Positions 9,316 through 18,089 of a stretch of DNA of 64,000 bases are shown in pieces (position 1 is the stretch's first letter; every line of letters begins with the position of its first letter). Below the pieces are notes generated by a model. That model was given only the letters and a program-made list of their open reading frames with translations. It had not been told where the DNA came from and searched no databases. Source of the DNA: Acidobacteriota bacterium (GTDB lineage Bacteria; Acidobacteriota; Vicinamibacteria; Vicinamibacterales; SCN-69-37); NCBI GenBank assembly GCA_009694745.1, contig SHUF01000009.1, forward strand, positions 1 through 64,000, in the 5' to 3' direction. The position numbers were made by a program, and so were the translations under genes.

Positions 9316-10626
9316 ATGGACGCTCCCACACCTTCGAGCGAGGTAGCCGCCGTGGAGCCTGCGCCCGCGTGGCGACTGGCGACGCGTGTCGCGTTCCGCT
9401 TCTGCTTCATCTACTTCGGCCTGTACATCCTGCTGACGCAGATGATTTTCATCCCATTCATTCCTCCGCTACAGGCGCTCCCTCCCGTAGAACCAACGGT
9501 GAAGTGGGTGATCAAGAACATCTTCCACGATGACCGCACGCTCCAGGTCTTCGGCGGCAGCGGCGACAAGATGTTCGACTGGGTCTTTGCCTTCACCCTC
9601 CTCGTCTTCTCATCCATCGTCACGCTGCTGTGGTCGGTGGTCGACCGCCGCAGGCCGCACTACATCCGCCTTCAGAAGTGGTTCCGCGTCTACGTCCGGT
9701 TCGGCGTCGCGACGACGATGGTGGGGTACGGGATGGCGAAGGCGATTCCACTCCAGATGCCGGAGCCGTCGTTGACGCGCCTGTTAGAGCCGTACGGAAA
9801 TTTCTCGCCGATGGGCGTGTTGTGGGCTTCGATCGGCGCGTCATTTCCATACGAGCGGGTGGTGGGCTTCGCGGAACTACTTGCGGCGGTCCTGCTGTTC
9901 ATCCCCAATACTGTCGTGCTGGGAGGCGTCGTTTCACTGTTTGACGCCACGCAGATCTTCGCCCTCAACATGACTTATGACGTGCCGGTCAAGTTGTTTG
10001 CGTTCCACCTAGTCCTGTTATCGCTCCTGCTGCTTGCGCCAGACGCCCACCGCCTGCTGAACCTGTTTGTGTTCAACAAGACCGTAGAGCCGTCGCGGCA
10101 GCCGCCGCTCGGCCGTCGGCGCAGGGTCATCCAGTTCGGCGTCGCCATGCAGCTCCTGCTGGGGGGCTACTTCTTTTGGACCGCCTATTCGAACAACAGT
10201 CAGGCGTGGATCACCCGCGGCGCCGGCGCTCCGCGTCCGCCTCTCTATGGTGTCTGGGTGATCGACAAGATGACCATCAATGGCGTGGAACGCGCGCCGC
10301 TTGTGACCGACTACGATCGCTGGAGGCGCGTGGTGATTCAGTCTGGGGCCACCATGAACTTCTGGCGCATGGACGACACCACGTTGGGCATGCCCGCACA
10401 GTACGACATCGCGAAAAAAACGATCACGCTCACGCAGGGAACCGGCGCCCAGGCCAAGACGCTGGGCGCCTTCGCTTTTGAACAACCCGCGCTTGACCGG
10501 CTGGTGCTCGACAGTGAGTTGAACGGCAAGAAGATTCGGATGGAAACGCGACTCTTCCCGCGCGAGAGCTTTCCCCTGGTCACGCGCGGGTTCAACTGGA
10601 TCCAGAAGTTCCCGTTCAATCGGTGA
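9316..10626 (+). CDS. DoxX-like integral membrane protein with C-terminal soluble domain
   Basis: I chose the ATG at 9316; the open frame extends further upstream but only through the receptor remnant. The 436-residue product has about seven hydrophobic segments in the first 290 residues (for example FCFIYFGLYILLTQMIFIPF, FTLLVFSSIVTLLW, VVGFAELLAAVLLFIPNTVV), resembling DoxX-type membrane proteins. A roughly 130-residue polar domain follows, beginning YGVWVIDKMTINGVERAP. It overlaps the next gene by 4 bases (GTGA). Function unknown. Confidence 0.6.
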   Translation: MDAPTPSSEVAAVEPAPAWRLATRVAFRFCFIYFGLYILLTQMIFIPFIPPLQALPPVEPTVKWVIKNIFHDDRTLQVFGGSGDKMFDWVFAFTLLVFSSIVTLLWSVVDRRRPHYIRLQKWFRVYVRFGVATTMVGYGMAKAIPLQMPEPSLTRLLEPYGNFSPMGVLWASIGASFPYERVVGFAELLAAVLLFIPNTVVLGGVVSLFDATQIFALNMTYDVPVKLFAFHLVLLSLLLLAPDAHRLLNLFVFNKTVEPSRQPPLGRRRRVIQFGVAMQLLLGGYFFWTAYSNNSQAWITRGAGAPRPPLYGVWVIDKMTINGVERAPLVTDYDRWRRVVIQSGATMNFWRMDDTTLGMPAQYDIAKKTITLTQGTGAQAKTLGAFAFEQPALDRLVLDSELNGKKIRMETRLFPRESFPLVTRGFNWIQKFPFNR

Positions 10627-12041
10627 CCTCCTCCCTTGATGCGGTAGTGATCGGGTCGGGCCCCAACGGTTTGGCGGCCGCCATCACGATGGCGCGCGCA
10701 GGGCGATCCGTGCGTGTGTACGAAGCGGCCTCCACTGTTGGTGGCGGCATGCGCTCGGACGCGCTGACCGAGCCTGGGTTCACGCACGACGTGTGCGCCA
10801 CCGTGTTTGCCATGACGCTGGCGTCGCCGTTCTTCAAGACACTGCCGTTGGCCGACCACGGTCTGGAGTTCGCGCACCCCGGGGCACCGTTCGCCCATCC
10901 TCTGGACGACGGGACCGCGGTGCTGGTAGAGCGGTCGATCGCACGCACCACGGAATCGTTAGACGCTGCCGACCGGCGCGCGTACGCCGATTTGATGACG
11001 CCGATCGTGGACCGCGTGGAGCCTCTGATGGAAGCGTTGCTCGCGCCGCTGAATCTCAAGCATCCATGGCTGATGGCGTCGTTCGGGCTGAAGGCCATCC
11101 AATCCGCCGAGGGGCTCTCGCGCCGCAGGTTTTCCGGCGCTCGGGCGCGCGCGATGTTCGCCGGAGCCGCCGCGCACAGCCTTGTGCCGCTCGACTTCGC
11201 GGCCACTGCCGGCTATGGGCTGGGTCTCATTATGGCGGCGCATGCGGTAGGTTGGCCTGTGGTGAAGGGCGGGTCGCAGAATGCCGCCAATGCCATGGCG
11301 TCGTATCTTCGCTCGCTTGGCGGGGAGATCGTGACCGGCGATCGCATCGAGTCGCTGGCGCAGCTCCCCCGGTCTCGCGTTGTCCTCTGTGATGTGACTC
11401 CGCGGCAGCTGTTGTCGATCGCCGGTGATCGGGTCCCCGCCGGCTATCGTAGGAAGCTCGAGCGGTTCCGTCACGGCCCGGGCGTGTTCAAGATGGACTG
11501 GGCGCTCCACGCGCCCGTGCCCTGGCGCGCGACGGACTGCGCTCGGGCGGGCACGCTTCATCTGGGGGGGGCGTTCGAGGAGATTGCGTCAAGTGAGCGG
11601 TCGTCATGGAGCGGCGACGTGCCCGAGCGCCCGTACGTCCTTGTGGTGCAGCCGACATTGTTTGACAGCAGCCGGGCGCCGTCGGGCAGGCACACGTTGT
11701 GGGCGTATTGTCACGTGCCCCACGGGTGCCAGGTCAATATGACCGAGGCCATTGAAAACCAGATCGAGCGCTACGCTCCGGGATTCCGCGACTGCATTTT
11801 GGCGCGGCACTCGGAGGGCCCGCAGGCGCTCGAGCAGCGGAACGCGAACCTGGTGGGCGGCGACATCGCCGGCGGCGCCGCAGATCTCGCGCAGGTCTTC
11901 GCCCGGCCAGTGGCGAGCCTTAACCCCTATCGCACGCCGATCGATGGCGTGTACCTGTGTTCGTCATCCACGCCTCCCGGCGTTGGTGTCCACGGCATGT
12001 GTGGCCACTGGGCCGCGATGGCCGCGCTAGGGACACCATAA
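10623..12041 (+). CDS. NAD(P)/FAD-dependent oxidoreductase (phytoene-desaturase-like)
   Basis: A 472-residue flavoprotein with GTG start overlapping the previous stop. The N-terminal Rossmann motif VVIGSGPNGLAAAITMARAG and the EAASTVGGGMRS block place it in the phytoene dehydrogenase / PYROXD2-like amine-oxidase superfamily. The C-terminal FAD motif appears as PIDGVYLCSSSTPPGVGVHG. No other carotenoid genes are nearby, so a role in carotenoid synthesis is not supported; the substrate is unknown. The stop codon lies within a terminator arm. Confidence 0.75.
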   Translation: MTSSLDAVVIGSGPNGLAAAITMARAGRSVRVYEAASTVGGGMRSDALTEPGFTHDVCATVFAMTLASPFFKTLPLADHGLEFAHPGAPFAHPLDDGTAVLVERSIARTTESLDAADRRAYADLMTPIVDRVEPLMEALLAPLNLKHPWLMASFGLKAIQSAEGLSRRRFSGARARAMFAGAAAHSLVPLDFAATAGYGLGLIMAAHAVGWPVVKGGSQNAANAMASYLRSLGGEIVTGDRIESLAQLPRSRVVLCDVTPRQLLSIAGDRVPAGYRRKLERFRHGPGVFKMDWALHAPVPWRATDCARAGTLHLGGAFEEIASSERSSWSGDVPERPYVLVVQPTLFDSSRAPSGRHTLWAYCHVPHGCQVNMTEAIENQIERYAPGFRDCILARHSEGPQALEQRNANLVGGDIAGGAADLAQVFARPVASLNPYRTPIDGVYLCSSSTPPGVGVHGMCGHWAAMAALGTP

Positions 12042-12100
12042 AACGACCTCTGAGGTAGTTTCCGCTTCGCAGCTAAGGAAACTACCTCAGAGGTCGTTTT
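12040..12100. terminator. large perfect inverted repeat between convergent genes (copy 2 of ACCTCAGAGGT family)
   Basis: Arms 12040-12063 and 12077-12100 are perfect 24-base reverse complements around the 13-base spacer GCTTCGCAGCTAA. Each arm is itself an imperfect hairpin with the core ACGACCTCTGAGGT. It fills the gap between the oxidoreductase (+) and the monooxygenase (-), and reads as a bidirectional terminator formed from two head-to-head copies of the element at 6441. Confidence 0.8.
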
Positions 12101-12116
12101 ACCTCACTCCGAGCAC

Positions 12117-13418
12117 TCAACGGAACGAGCTGCCGAGGACGTGGGCTGCTTTGAACAGCGCCTTTTCGTACACGTCGCTCTTGACGTAGTAGTCGTGACG
12201 CGGACTGGCGACGTACTGGACGCCTCCGCGCAGGTCCGGCCGATCCGTTCGGCGCAGCGTATCGAACCCGTCACGCACACTCGCCGGCGTCTGGGGGTCG
12301 AGGTACGACGCGACCAGCCCGGCCTGCGCGCCGTCAAGTGAGTACGCCGCGCCATCGGCCTCGAAGAGACCCACAAAGAAGAGATCAGCGTGCCGCCGGT
12401 GGAACACATTCAGGTAAAGATCCAGCGCGTCGCCGTTGCAGTCCAGATCCTCATCGCGCAGGAAGGGGAAGGGCTTGTCGTAGCCCGTGGCCCACACGAT
12501 GAGGTCGATCTCCTCTGACGACCCGTCGACAAAACGGACGGTCTTTCCATCGAGCGACGCCACGTCTTTCCGCACCGCAATGTCCCCGTGGCCCAGGTGG
12601 TGAAGAATCTGGGTGTTGAGGATGGGATGGGAGCGGAGGATCGCGTGGTCCGGTTTCGGCAGGCCGTACCTGGTCAGGTTGCCCACCAGAATGCGGTTGA
12701 TGAGGAACCCGAACACACGTTCCTCAAGCCAGCGCGGCAAATGGGGGCCGGAGTGCGCAAAGACGTCTGACGGCTGGCCGAAGATGAACTTCGGGATGAA
12801 GTGATATCCGCGCCGCAGGCTGATGAACGCGGCGCTCGCGTGTCTGGCGGCATCACACGCGATGTCGGCCGCGGAGTTGCCACCGCCAACAATAAGGCCG
12901 CGCTTGCCCTCGAACTCGCGCGGCGACCGGTAGAAGAACGAGTGATACACCTCACCATCAAAGTGGCCTGGCACAACAGGCACCCTCGGAAACCAGGTGG
13001 TGCCCGTGGCCACACAGAGCGCGCGCGCCTGGCGCTGCTCACCTGAGCTCAGGGCAAGCTGCCAGCCTCCCTGATCGCGACGTGACGCAGACTCGACGCG
13101 CACACCGAACGTGATGTGGCGCTCGAGGTCGTGGTGTCTGGCAAACGCACGCAGGTAGTCAAGGATGCGGTCGTGCTTCGGATAGTCGGGATACGACTCG
13201 GGCATCGGGAATCCCGGGAGCCCAGACAGGCGGCGCGATGAGATGAAATGCGCCGACTCGTACATCGGCGTCTCGTCGCGGTCGATGTCCCAGATGCCCC
13301 CGGGTTGCCGTCCGGCATCAACGATCTCAAACGGGATGCCGCGCGCCTTCAGTGCGGCGGCCATCACCAGCCCCCCGGGGCCCGCGCCAATTACACAAAC
13401 AGGCTCGTGGGCGATCAC
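12117..13418 (-). CDS. flavin-containing monooxygenase
   Basis: A 433-residue flavoprotein. FAD-binding motif VIGAGPGGLVMAAALKARG lies at residues 9-27, a GGIWDI block follows, and the NADPH-binding motif is GLIVGGGNSAADIACD (about 175-190). The FMO/BVMO-type marker appears near EIDLIVWATGYDKPFPF. Enzymes of this class oxygenate soft nucleophiles or ketones with NADPH and O2; the substrate here is unknown. A strong hairpin terminator follows the stop. Confidence 0.78.
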   Translation of the reverse strand: MIAHEPVCVIGAGPGGLVMAAALKARGIPFEIVDAGRQPGGIWDIDRDETPMYESAHFISSRRLSGLPGFPMPESYPDYPKHDRILDYLRAFARHHDLERHITFGVRVESASRRDQGGWQLALSSGEQRQARALCVATGTTWFPRVPVVPGHFDGEVYHSFFYRSPREFEGKRGLIVGGGNSAADIACDAARHASAAFISLRRGYHFIPKFIFGQPSDVFAHSGPHLPRWLEERVFGFLINRILVGNLTRYGLPKPDHAILRSHPILNTQILHHLGHGDIAVRKDVASLDGKTVRFVDGSSEEIDLIVWATGYDKPFPFLRDEDLDCNGDALDLYLNVFHRRHADLFFVGLFEADGAAYSLDGAQAGLVASYLDPQTPASVRDGFDTLRRTDRPDLRGGVQYVASPRHDYYVKSDVYEKALFKAAHVLGSSFR

Positions 13419-13434
13419 TGTGTCATCGCGTGGA

Positions 13435-13796
13435 CTACTTCACCAGCATGTCTGGACCAATGGTCAGGGGCGGCTGCGGGTTTGTGCCGTCCGGCGCGAC
13501 GTAGGTCGCATTGATCAGGAATGTCTGTTCGGTGACGTCGGCGGTGAACTCGAACGCGCCACGCCTGGTCGGAATGGGGACACCCCTGGCGCGCAGCTCC
13601 TCCAACGAGATGTACTTGCCTTCCAGCGCGAACTGCTGCTTCATCGCGCCGCCGCTGCTGAGCAGGTCGGTCTTGACGGCCACGGTGTCGATGATCGCCG
13701 TCGGTGACCCGCCGCCGGCGGCCTTCCCCATGTTGTCCATCTGCGACGAGTACACCCAGAGTCCCAGCGCCAACGCGACACCAACCCTAATCGCAT
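13435..13796 (-). CDS. hypothetical secreted protein, possible one-base frameshift near its start
   Basis: About 120 residues with a hydrophobic N-terminal segment (ALALGLWVYSSQ) and a soluble domain containing IIDTVAVKTDLLSSGGAMKQQFALEGKYISL and a beta-rich end. Family not recognised. An AGGAGG sits just upstream of an ATG at 13796, but that ATG (MRLGLV) is one base out of frame with the body. Adding one base after its third codon would join them cleanly. The long open frame reaching 13884 has no good start, so this is either a frameshift (mutation or sequence error) or an unusual start. Confidence 0.5.
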
Positions 13797-13864
13797 GCAG
13801 CCTCCTGCCGGCGGATTGTAGCCGATGCGGAGCGCCCTGCCGGAAGTTTGTCGTCGGCGCTGGA

Positions 13865-14839
13865 TCAGCCGGCGGGTTCCGCACCGCTCATCAGCGCGGC
13901 GAAGCGTTCGACGCTGACGTTGCCGCCCGAGAGGGTGACGCCGACGCGTTTGCCGGCGAACCGATCGCGGTGATGGAAGAGCGAGGCCAGCGCGTTGGCG
14001 CCTGACGGCTCCACCACGAGTTTCATGCGTTCGAACAGGAAGCGCATCATCTGCACCACCACCGCGTCCGGCACGGTCAGCACACCCGCCAAGAGCGCCT
14101 GCATGATGGGGAACGTGAGCGTGCCGCACGACTGGGTCTGCTGGCCGTCGCAGATGGTGCGTGGCACGTCGATGGTGACAATGTGGCCCGCCGCGAGCGA
14201 CTGTTGGATGTCGTTCCCCAGTTCGGGTTCGCTGGCAAACACCTCGATGCCCGGCGTGAGGTGTGTGGCGGCCACCGCGCATCCCGACACGAATCCGCCG
14301 CCACCGGTGCACGCGATCAGCGCGTCCAGCGGCTCGGGCGCGTCTTCGATGAGTTCGATCGCTGTCGTGCCCTGGCCCGCCATCACCGGGTAGTAGTCAA
14401 ACGGCGGGATCAGAGCCGCGCCCCGCGACTCAACGACGGTTCTGGCGACCGCCGCACGGTCTTCGGTATAACGGTCGTACGTAATGACCTCCGCGCCGTA
14501 GCCGCGCGTGGCGGCCAGCTTCGATGCCGGCGCATCCGCAGGCATCACGATCGTCGCCGCGCAACCGTGCAGTTGCGCGGCCAGGGCAACAGCCTGGGCG
14601 TGATTGCCTGAGGAGAACGCGACGACTCCGCGCGCGCGCCCCGCCTCGCCAAGCGCACTCACGGCGTTGTAGCCCCCGCGAAACTTGAAGGCGCCCATCC
14701 GCTGCAGGTTCTCGGCTTTGAGATACACCCTGGCGCCGATGAGGGCATCGAGTGTTCGTGACGTGATGACCGGTGTGCGGTGTGCCACGCCTTTGAGGCG
14801 CGCCGCGGCAGCTTCGATATCGGAGAACGTCAGCATCAT
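13865..14839 (-). CDS. PLP-dependent serine/threonine dehydratase (threonine ammonia-lyase family)
   Basis: About 325 residues; I prefer the adjacent ATGs at 14839/14836, which begin MMLTFSDIEAA. Fold-type II PLP motifs are all present: lysine in MGAFKFRGGYNAV, SSGNHAQAVALAA, and the glycine loop ACTGGGGFVSG that binds PLP phosphate. There is no C-terminal ACT regulatory domain, so it is the short catabolic or serine-racemase-like type. It would convert threonine/serine (or hydroxyaspartate) to the 2-oxoacid and ammonia. Transcribed divergently from the amidohydrolase, 34 bases away. Confidence 0.82.
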   Translation of the reverse strand: MMLTFSDIEAAAARLKGVAHRTPVITSRTLDALIGARVYLKAENLQRMGAFKFRGGYNAVSALGEAGRARGVVAFSSGNHAQAVALAAQLHGCAATIVMPADAPASKLAATRGYGAEVITYDRYTEDRAAVARTVVESRGAALIPPFDYYPVMAGQGTTAIELIEDAPEPLDALIACTGGGGFVSGCAVAATHLTPGIEVFASEPELGNDIQQSLAAGHIVTIDVPRTICDGQQTQSCGTLTFPIMQALLAGVLTVPDAVVVQMMRFLFERMKLVVEPSGANALASLFHHRDRFAGKRVGVTLSGGNVSVERFAALMSGAEPAG

Positions 14840-14873
14840 TCGCGATTCTATCTGGCAGGAGTAGAATCGGCGA

Positions 14874-16106
14874 ATGCGCACATCTCTCCGGACGATTTCT
14901 TCACTCGCCATTGGCGCCTTGGTGATCAGCCTGCTTCAGACAGGCGTGGCGCAGGGGCAAGCCGGCGGCCGGCAGGGAGGTGGGCGCGGCGGGTCCCCGG
15001 TGGGACCAGACGGAGAGTGCCCAGCGGGCATGACATTGGTGCGGCCGGGCAATTGCCAGGCCCCGGCCACTCCGGCGCCTTCCATCGTGGACTACCGGCC
15101 CAAGTCCACGCTTGTCGCTCCAGCGCATCCCGTGCAGAAGGCCAAGTACCCGGCGATCGACTTCCACGGCCATCCCGGTGGCCGTATCAGTTCTGCGGCC
15201 GGGTTGAAGACGATGTTTGAAGAGTTGGACGCCTTGAACGTCGGCCTGATGCTGAGCGCCGAGAACATGTCGGGCGAACGGCTGAAGACCACGCTGGCCA
15301 CGGTCAAAGCGTCGCCGTATGCCAAGCGGGTGGCGATCTTCACCGGTGTGAGCCTGAACGGCGTGGGCCCCGGATGGGCCACCAAAGCCATCGCGCAACT
15401 CGAGGCGGACGTCGCCGCAGGAGCGGTGGGTGTGGGCGAGATCGGCAAGGGCTTTGGCCTCAGTGCCCGCAAAGCCGACGGGTCGCGGCTGCAGATGGAC
15501 AACCCGGAGCTTGCGCCATTCTGGGATGCCTGTGCGCGCCTGAACCTCCCCGTGTTTATCCACACGGCCGACCCGCCGGAGTTCTTCAAGCCGATCGACA
15601 TGTACAACGAGCGCTGGCTCGAACTGTCGTTGTTTCCCGGCCGCGCGTATCCTTCGGACCGCTTCCCGGCGTTCGAGACCTTGATGGCCGAACGCGATCG
15701 GCTGTTCAAGCGCCATCCGAAGACGAAGTTCGTGGCGGCGCATCTTGGCTGGCACGGCAACGACCTGAGGCGGCTCGGGAAGATGTTCGACGCGATGCCC
15801 AACCTGTATGCCGAACTGGGCGCGGTGCTGTACGACTTCGGCCGCCAGCCGCGGGTGGCGCACGACTTCCTGCTCAAGTACGGCAACCGCATCCTCTTCG
15901 GCAAAGACGCGTACGAGCCGTCGGAGTATCCCTACTACTGGCGCGTGCTCGAGACGAAGGACGACTACTTCGACTACTACCGCGAGTATCACGCCTTCTG
16001 GAAGTTGTACGGTCTCGACCTGCCCGATGAAGTGCTCAAGGACATCTACTACCGCAACGCGCTGCGCATCACGCCTGGAATACCGCAAGCCGGGTGGCCC
16101 AAATAG
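14874..16106 (+). CDS. secreted amidohydrolase-family metal-dependent hydrolase
   Basis: A 410-residue protein with signal peptide (SSLAIGALVISLLQTGVAQG) and a glycine-rich linker. The TIM-barrel shows DFHGHPGG (metal-binding HxH, about residue 97), IHTADPPEFF, AAHLGWHGNDL and LFGKDAYEPSEYP, the pattern of amidohydrolase-2 proteins. AGGAG lies 13 bases before the ATG. It would act in the periplasm or outside the cell on an unknown substrate. Confidence 0.75.
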   Translation: MRTSLRTISSLAIGALVISLLQTGVAQGQAGGRQGGGRGGSPVGPDGECPAGMTLVRPGNCQAPATPAPSIVDYRPKSTLVAPAHPVQKAKYPAIDFHGHPGGRISSAAGLKTMFEELDALNVGLMLSAENMSGERLKTTLATVKASPYAKRVAIFTGVSLNGVGPGWATKAIAQLEADVAAGAVGVGEIGKGFGLSARKADGSRLQMDNPELAPFWDACARLNLPVFIHTADPPEFFKPIDMYNERWLELSLFPGRAYPSDRFPAFETLMAERDRLFKRHPKTKFVAAHLGWHGNDLRRLGKMFDAMPNLYAELGAVLYDFGRQPRVAHDFLLKYGNRILFGKDAYEPSEYPYYWRVLETKDDYFDYYREYHAFWKLYGLDLPDEVLKDIYYRNALRITPGIPQAGWPK

Positions 16107-16165
16107 GAATGAGCTAATGAGGCAATGGGAGCCCTTCGACGCTTGTCGCCGGGTAGAATAGCCGG

Positions 16166-16741
16166 ATGGCTGCCCTGATAGAAGCGATTGAGATCAAGCG
16201 GAAGACGTATTTCGAGTACGAAAACGCGCCCTACAACTGCCTCGAGGTGGACGTCTCGAAGCCCACGGCCCGCGGTGGCCAGACGCTGGTGCGCGTCAAA
16301 ATGCGCAACCTGTTGACTCGCGCGGTGTTTGACCGCACGTTCAAGGCCGGCGAAAAATTTGCCGAGCCCGACCTGGTCAAGGCGCCCGCGACGTTTCTTT
16401 ATGCAGACGCCGATGGCTACCACTTCATGGACCAGGCCAACTTCGAGACCCTGACGCTCACGGGCGACGTGCTGGGCGACGACCGGCTGCTGCTGGTGGA
16501 CAACCTCGAAGTCCAGGTCCAAAAGTACAACGGCAACCCGATCGCGGTGATGTTCCCGGCGCACGTCGAGTTGGCAGTGGCGTCTTGCGAAGGCGCGGTG
16601 CGCGGCGACACCAGCAGTGGCAGCGTCACCAAGCTCGCCATCCTTGAAACCGGCATGGAACTGCGCGTGCCGCTGTTCATCAAGGAAGGCGAAAAAGTGA
16701 AAGTGCACACCGAGACGCGGGAGTTCGCTGGAAGAGCCTAG
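16166..16741 (+). CDS. elongation factor P-like protein (EfpL/YeiP type)
   Basis: A 191-residue three-domain EF-P paralogue. The tip loop of domain I reads SKPTARGGQTLVRVKMRN. This resembles the PTARGAAT loop of E. coli EfpL (YeiP) rather than the PGKGQAF loop of canonical EF-P, and it puts an arginine where EF-P carries a modified lysine. The C-terminus, EGEKVKVHTETREFAGRA, also matches YeiP (IHIEERRYMGRA). The protein rescues ribosomes stalled on proline-rich stretches. It could still be this organism's only EF-P; no modification gene (earP, epmA) is in the window. Confidence 0.82.
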   Translation: MAALIEAIEIKRKTYFEYENAPYNCLEVDVSKPTARGGQTLVRVKMRNLLTRAVFDRTFKAGEKFAEPDLVKAPATFLYADADGYHFMDQANFETLTLTGDVLGDDRLLLVDNLEVQVQKYNGNPIAVMFPAHVELAVASCEGAVRGDTSSGSVTKLAILETGMELRVPLFIKEGEKVKVHTETREFAGRA

Positions 16742-16774
16742 ATAGCCGAACCAGGGTATCCCGCCGCACGACAT

Positions 16775-17878
16775 GTGGCCGCGACCGTGCAGGAGCACTT
16801 TGCCCGGCATCTGACGGCCGCGCGTGCTCAGGGCCGCATTGACCTGGGCGAAGAACCGCAGGCCCACTTCATTGAAGCGATCATTGACGCCGGGTTCTGG
16901 GCGAGTCTGAGACGCGAGGAGGAAGTCACACCCACCATCTCACTCGCACTTCTTCCACCCGGCCACGCAGGGCAGGCGCTCACGTTCTCGGAGTGGTTGC
17001 CTTTGCATCCGGCAGCGCTCGCGAAACTGGCGCCGGCCGTGGAACGTCCCGGCATTCACCTGGGCGTATGGCCCGTAGACGGCGAGCTCAGAGTCTGGGG
17101 CACCACGCGCAGCATCCCGGCGTTTTGTTTCGTGCTCGAAGTGATCGGCTCAGGGTTGCTGGTCGTCAAACATCGAAACGAGCCCTTCGGTAAGTTCGTG
17201 AATATCGTAGTACTCGAGGGCGATCAGATCAAGATCGTGGCTGAGAGCACGGCCGCAGGACCCGAGTGCCCCGGCCTTCTCAAATCGCTGCTGGGCCAGA
17301 ACGAAGTGACGGCCAGCGGCGAGTCGGTCAACCTGCTGGTGCATCTCGCGGCCTCCATGCGCGCCCATCGCCGCGGCGGCGCTCTGCTGATCGTCCCGGA
17401 AAGTGACGACCATTGGCGCGAATCGATTGTGGAGCCGGCCATCTATGCCGTCGCCCCAAAGTTCACCGAACTCGCGGATCTGATGAATCGCGAACACGAG
17501 GAGCGTCGCACCCACGAGTGGCAGGACGACCTGCGGCGCGCGGTTGACGCGATTGCCGGCCTCACGGCCGTCGACGGCGCCACGATCATGACGACCGCCA
17601 ACGAGCTGGTGGCATTCGGCGCGAAGATCACCAGGCGTCGCTCGCGCCCGCCGGTGGAACGCGTCCTCGTGTCCGAGCCGATTCGTGATCGCGAGCCCTC
17701 CGTGATGGCGCCGTCCCAATTGGGCGGCACCCGCCACCTCTCGGCCGCACAGTTCGCGCAGGACCAGCCGCAGTCAGTCGCCCTGGTCGCCTCGCAGGAT
17801 GGCCGCTTCACGATCTTCCGCTGGTCGCCCTGCGACGACATCGTCCACGCGCACCGCGTCGAAGCCCTGCTGCTGTAA
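16775..17878 (+). CDS. DACNV sensor / diadenylate-cyclase-like protein
   Basis: A 367-residue protein starting at GTG. The N-terminal 240 residues look like the probable sensor domain DACNV. The C-terminal 100 residues resemble a DisA_N diadenylate cyclase domain: AVDGATIMTTANELVAFGAKI contains the DGA motif (267-269) and LGGTRHLSAAQF the GTRH part of the RHR motif (318-321), followed by VALVASQDGRFTIFRW. The third residue of RHR is leucine here, so catalytic activity (c-di-AMP synthesis) is uncertain. Recognition is from memory of the family; a profile search is needed. Confidence 0.6.
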   Translation: MAATVQEHFARHLTAARAQGRIDLGEEPQAHFIEAIIDAGFWASLRREEEVTPTISLALLPPGHAGQALTFSEWLPLHPAALAKLAPAVERPGIHLGVWPVDGELRVWGTTRSIPAFCFVLEVIGSGLLVVKHRNEPFGKFVNIVVLEGDQIKIVAESTAAGPECPGLLKSLLGQNEVTASGESVNLLVHLAASMRAHRRGGALLIVPESDDHWRESIVEPAIYAVAPKFTELADLMNREHEERRTHEWQDDLRRAVDAIAGLTAVDGATIMTTANELVAFGAKITRRRSRPPVERVLVSEPIRDREPSVMAPSQLGGTRHLSAAQFAQDQPQSVALVASQDGRFTIFRWSPCDDIVHAHRVEALLL

Positions 17879-17885
17879 GACCTCT

Positions 17886-18004
17886 CCACCATGAAGCTCC
17901 ATGAAGCTCCATGGAGGTTGCACCAAGGACAAACTGTCATAAGCGCGCCGGTTGAGGGCCCGGCTCCGCCGGTGCGCCTTCATGGACCTTCATGCCCTTC
18001 ATGG
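17886..18004. repeat. CATGAAG-type intergenic repeats in both orientations
   Basis: In the 211-base gap after the DACNV gene, CCATGAAGCT occurs twice in tandem followed by CCATGGAGG. About 70 bases later the complementary form CTTCATG occurs three times (CTTCATGGAC, CTTCATGCC, CTTCATGG). The two halves can pair imperfectly. No gene is visible here. Confidence 0.6.
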
Positions 18005-18089
18005 TGAAAATCCTGTTGGGGTGCCGGGTTCCACAGCCATTTTTCGCTGACCATCGTATTTACCATCCAGACCCCGCCCGCAAGGCAGA

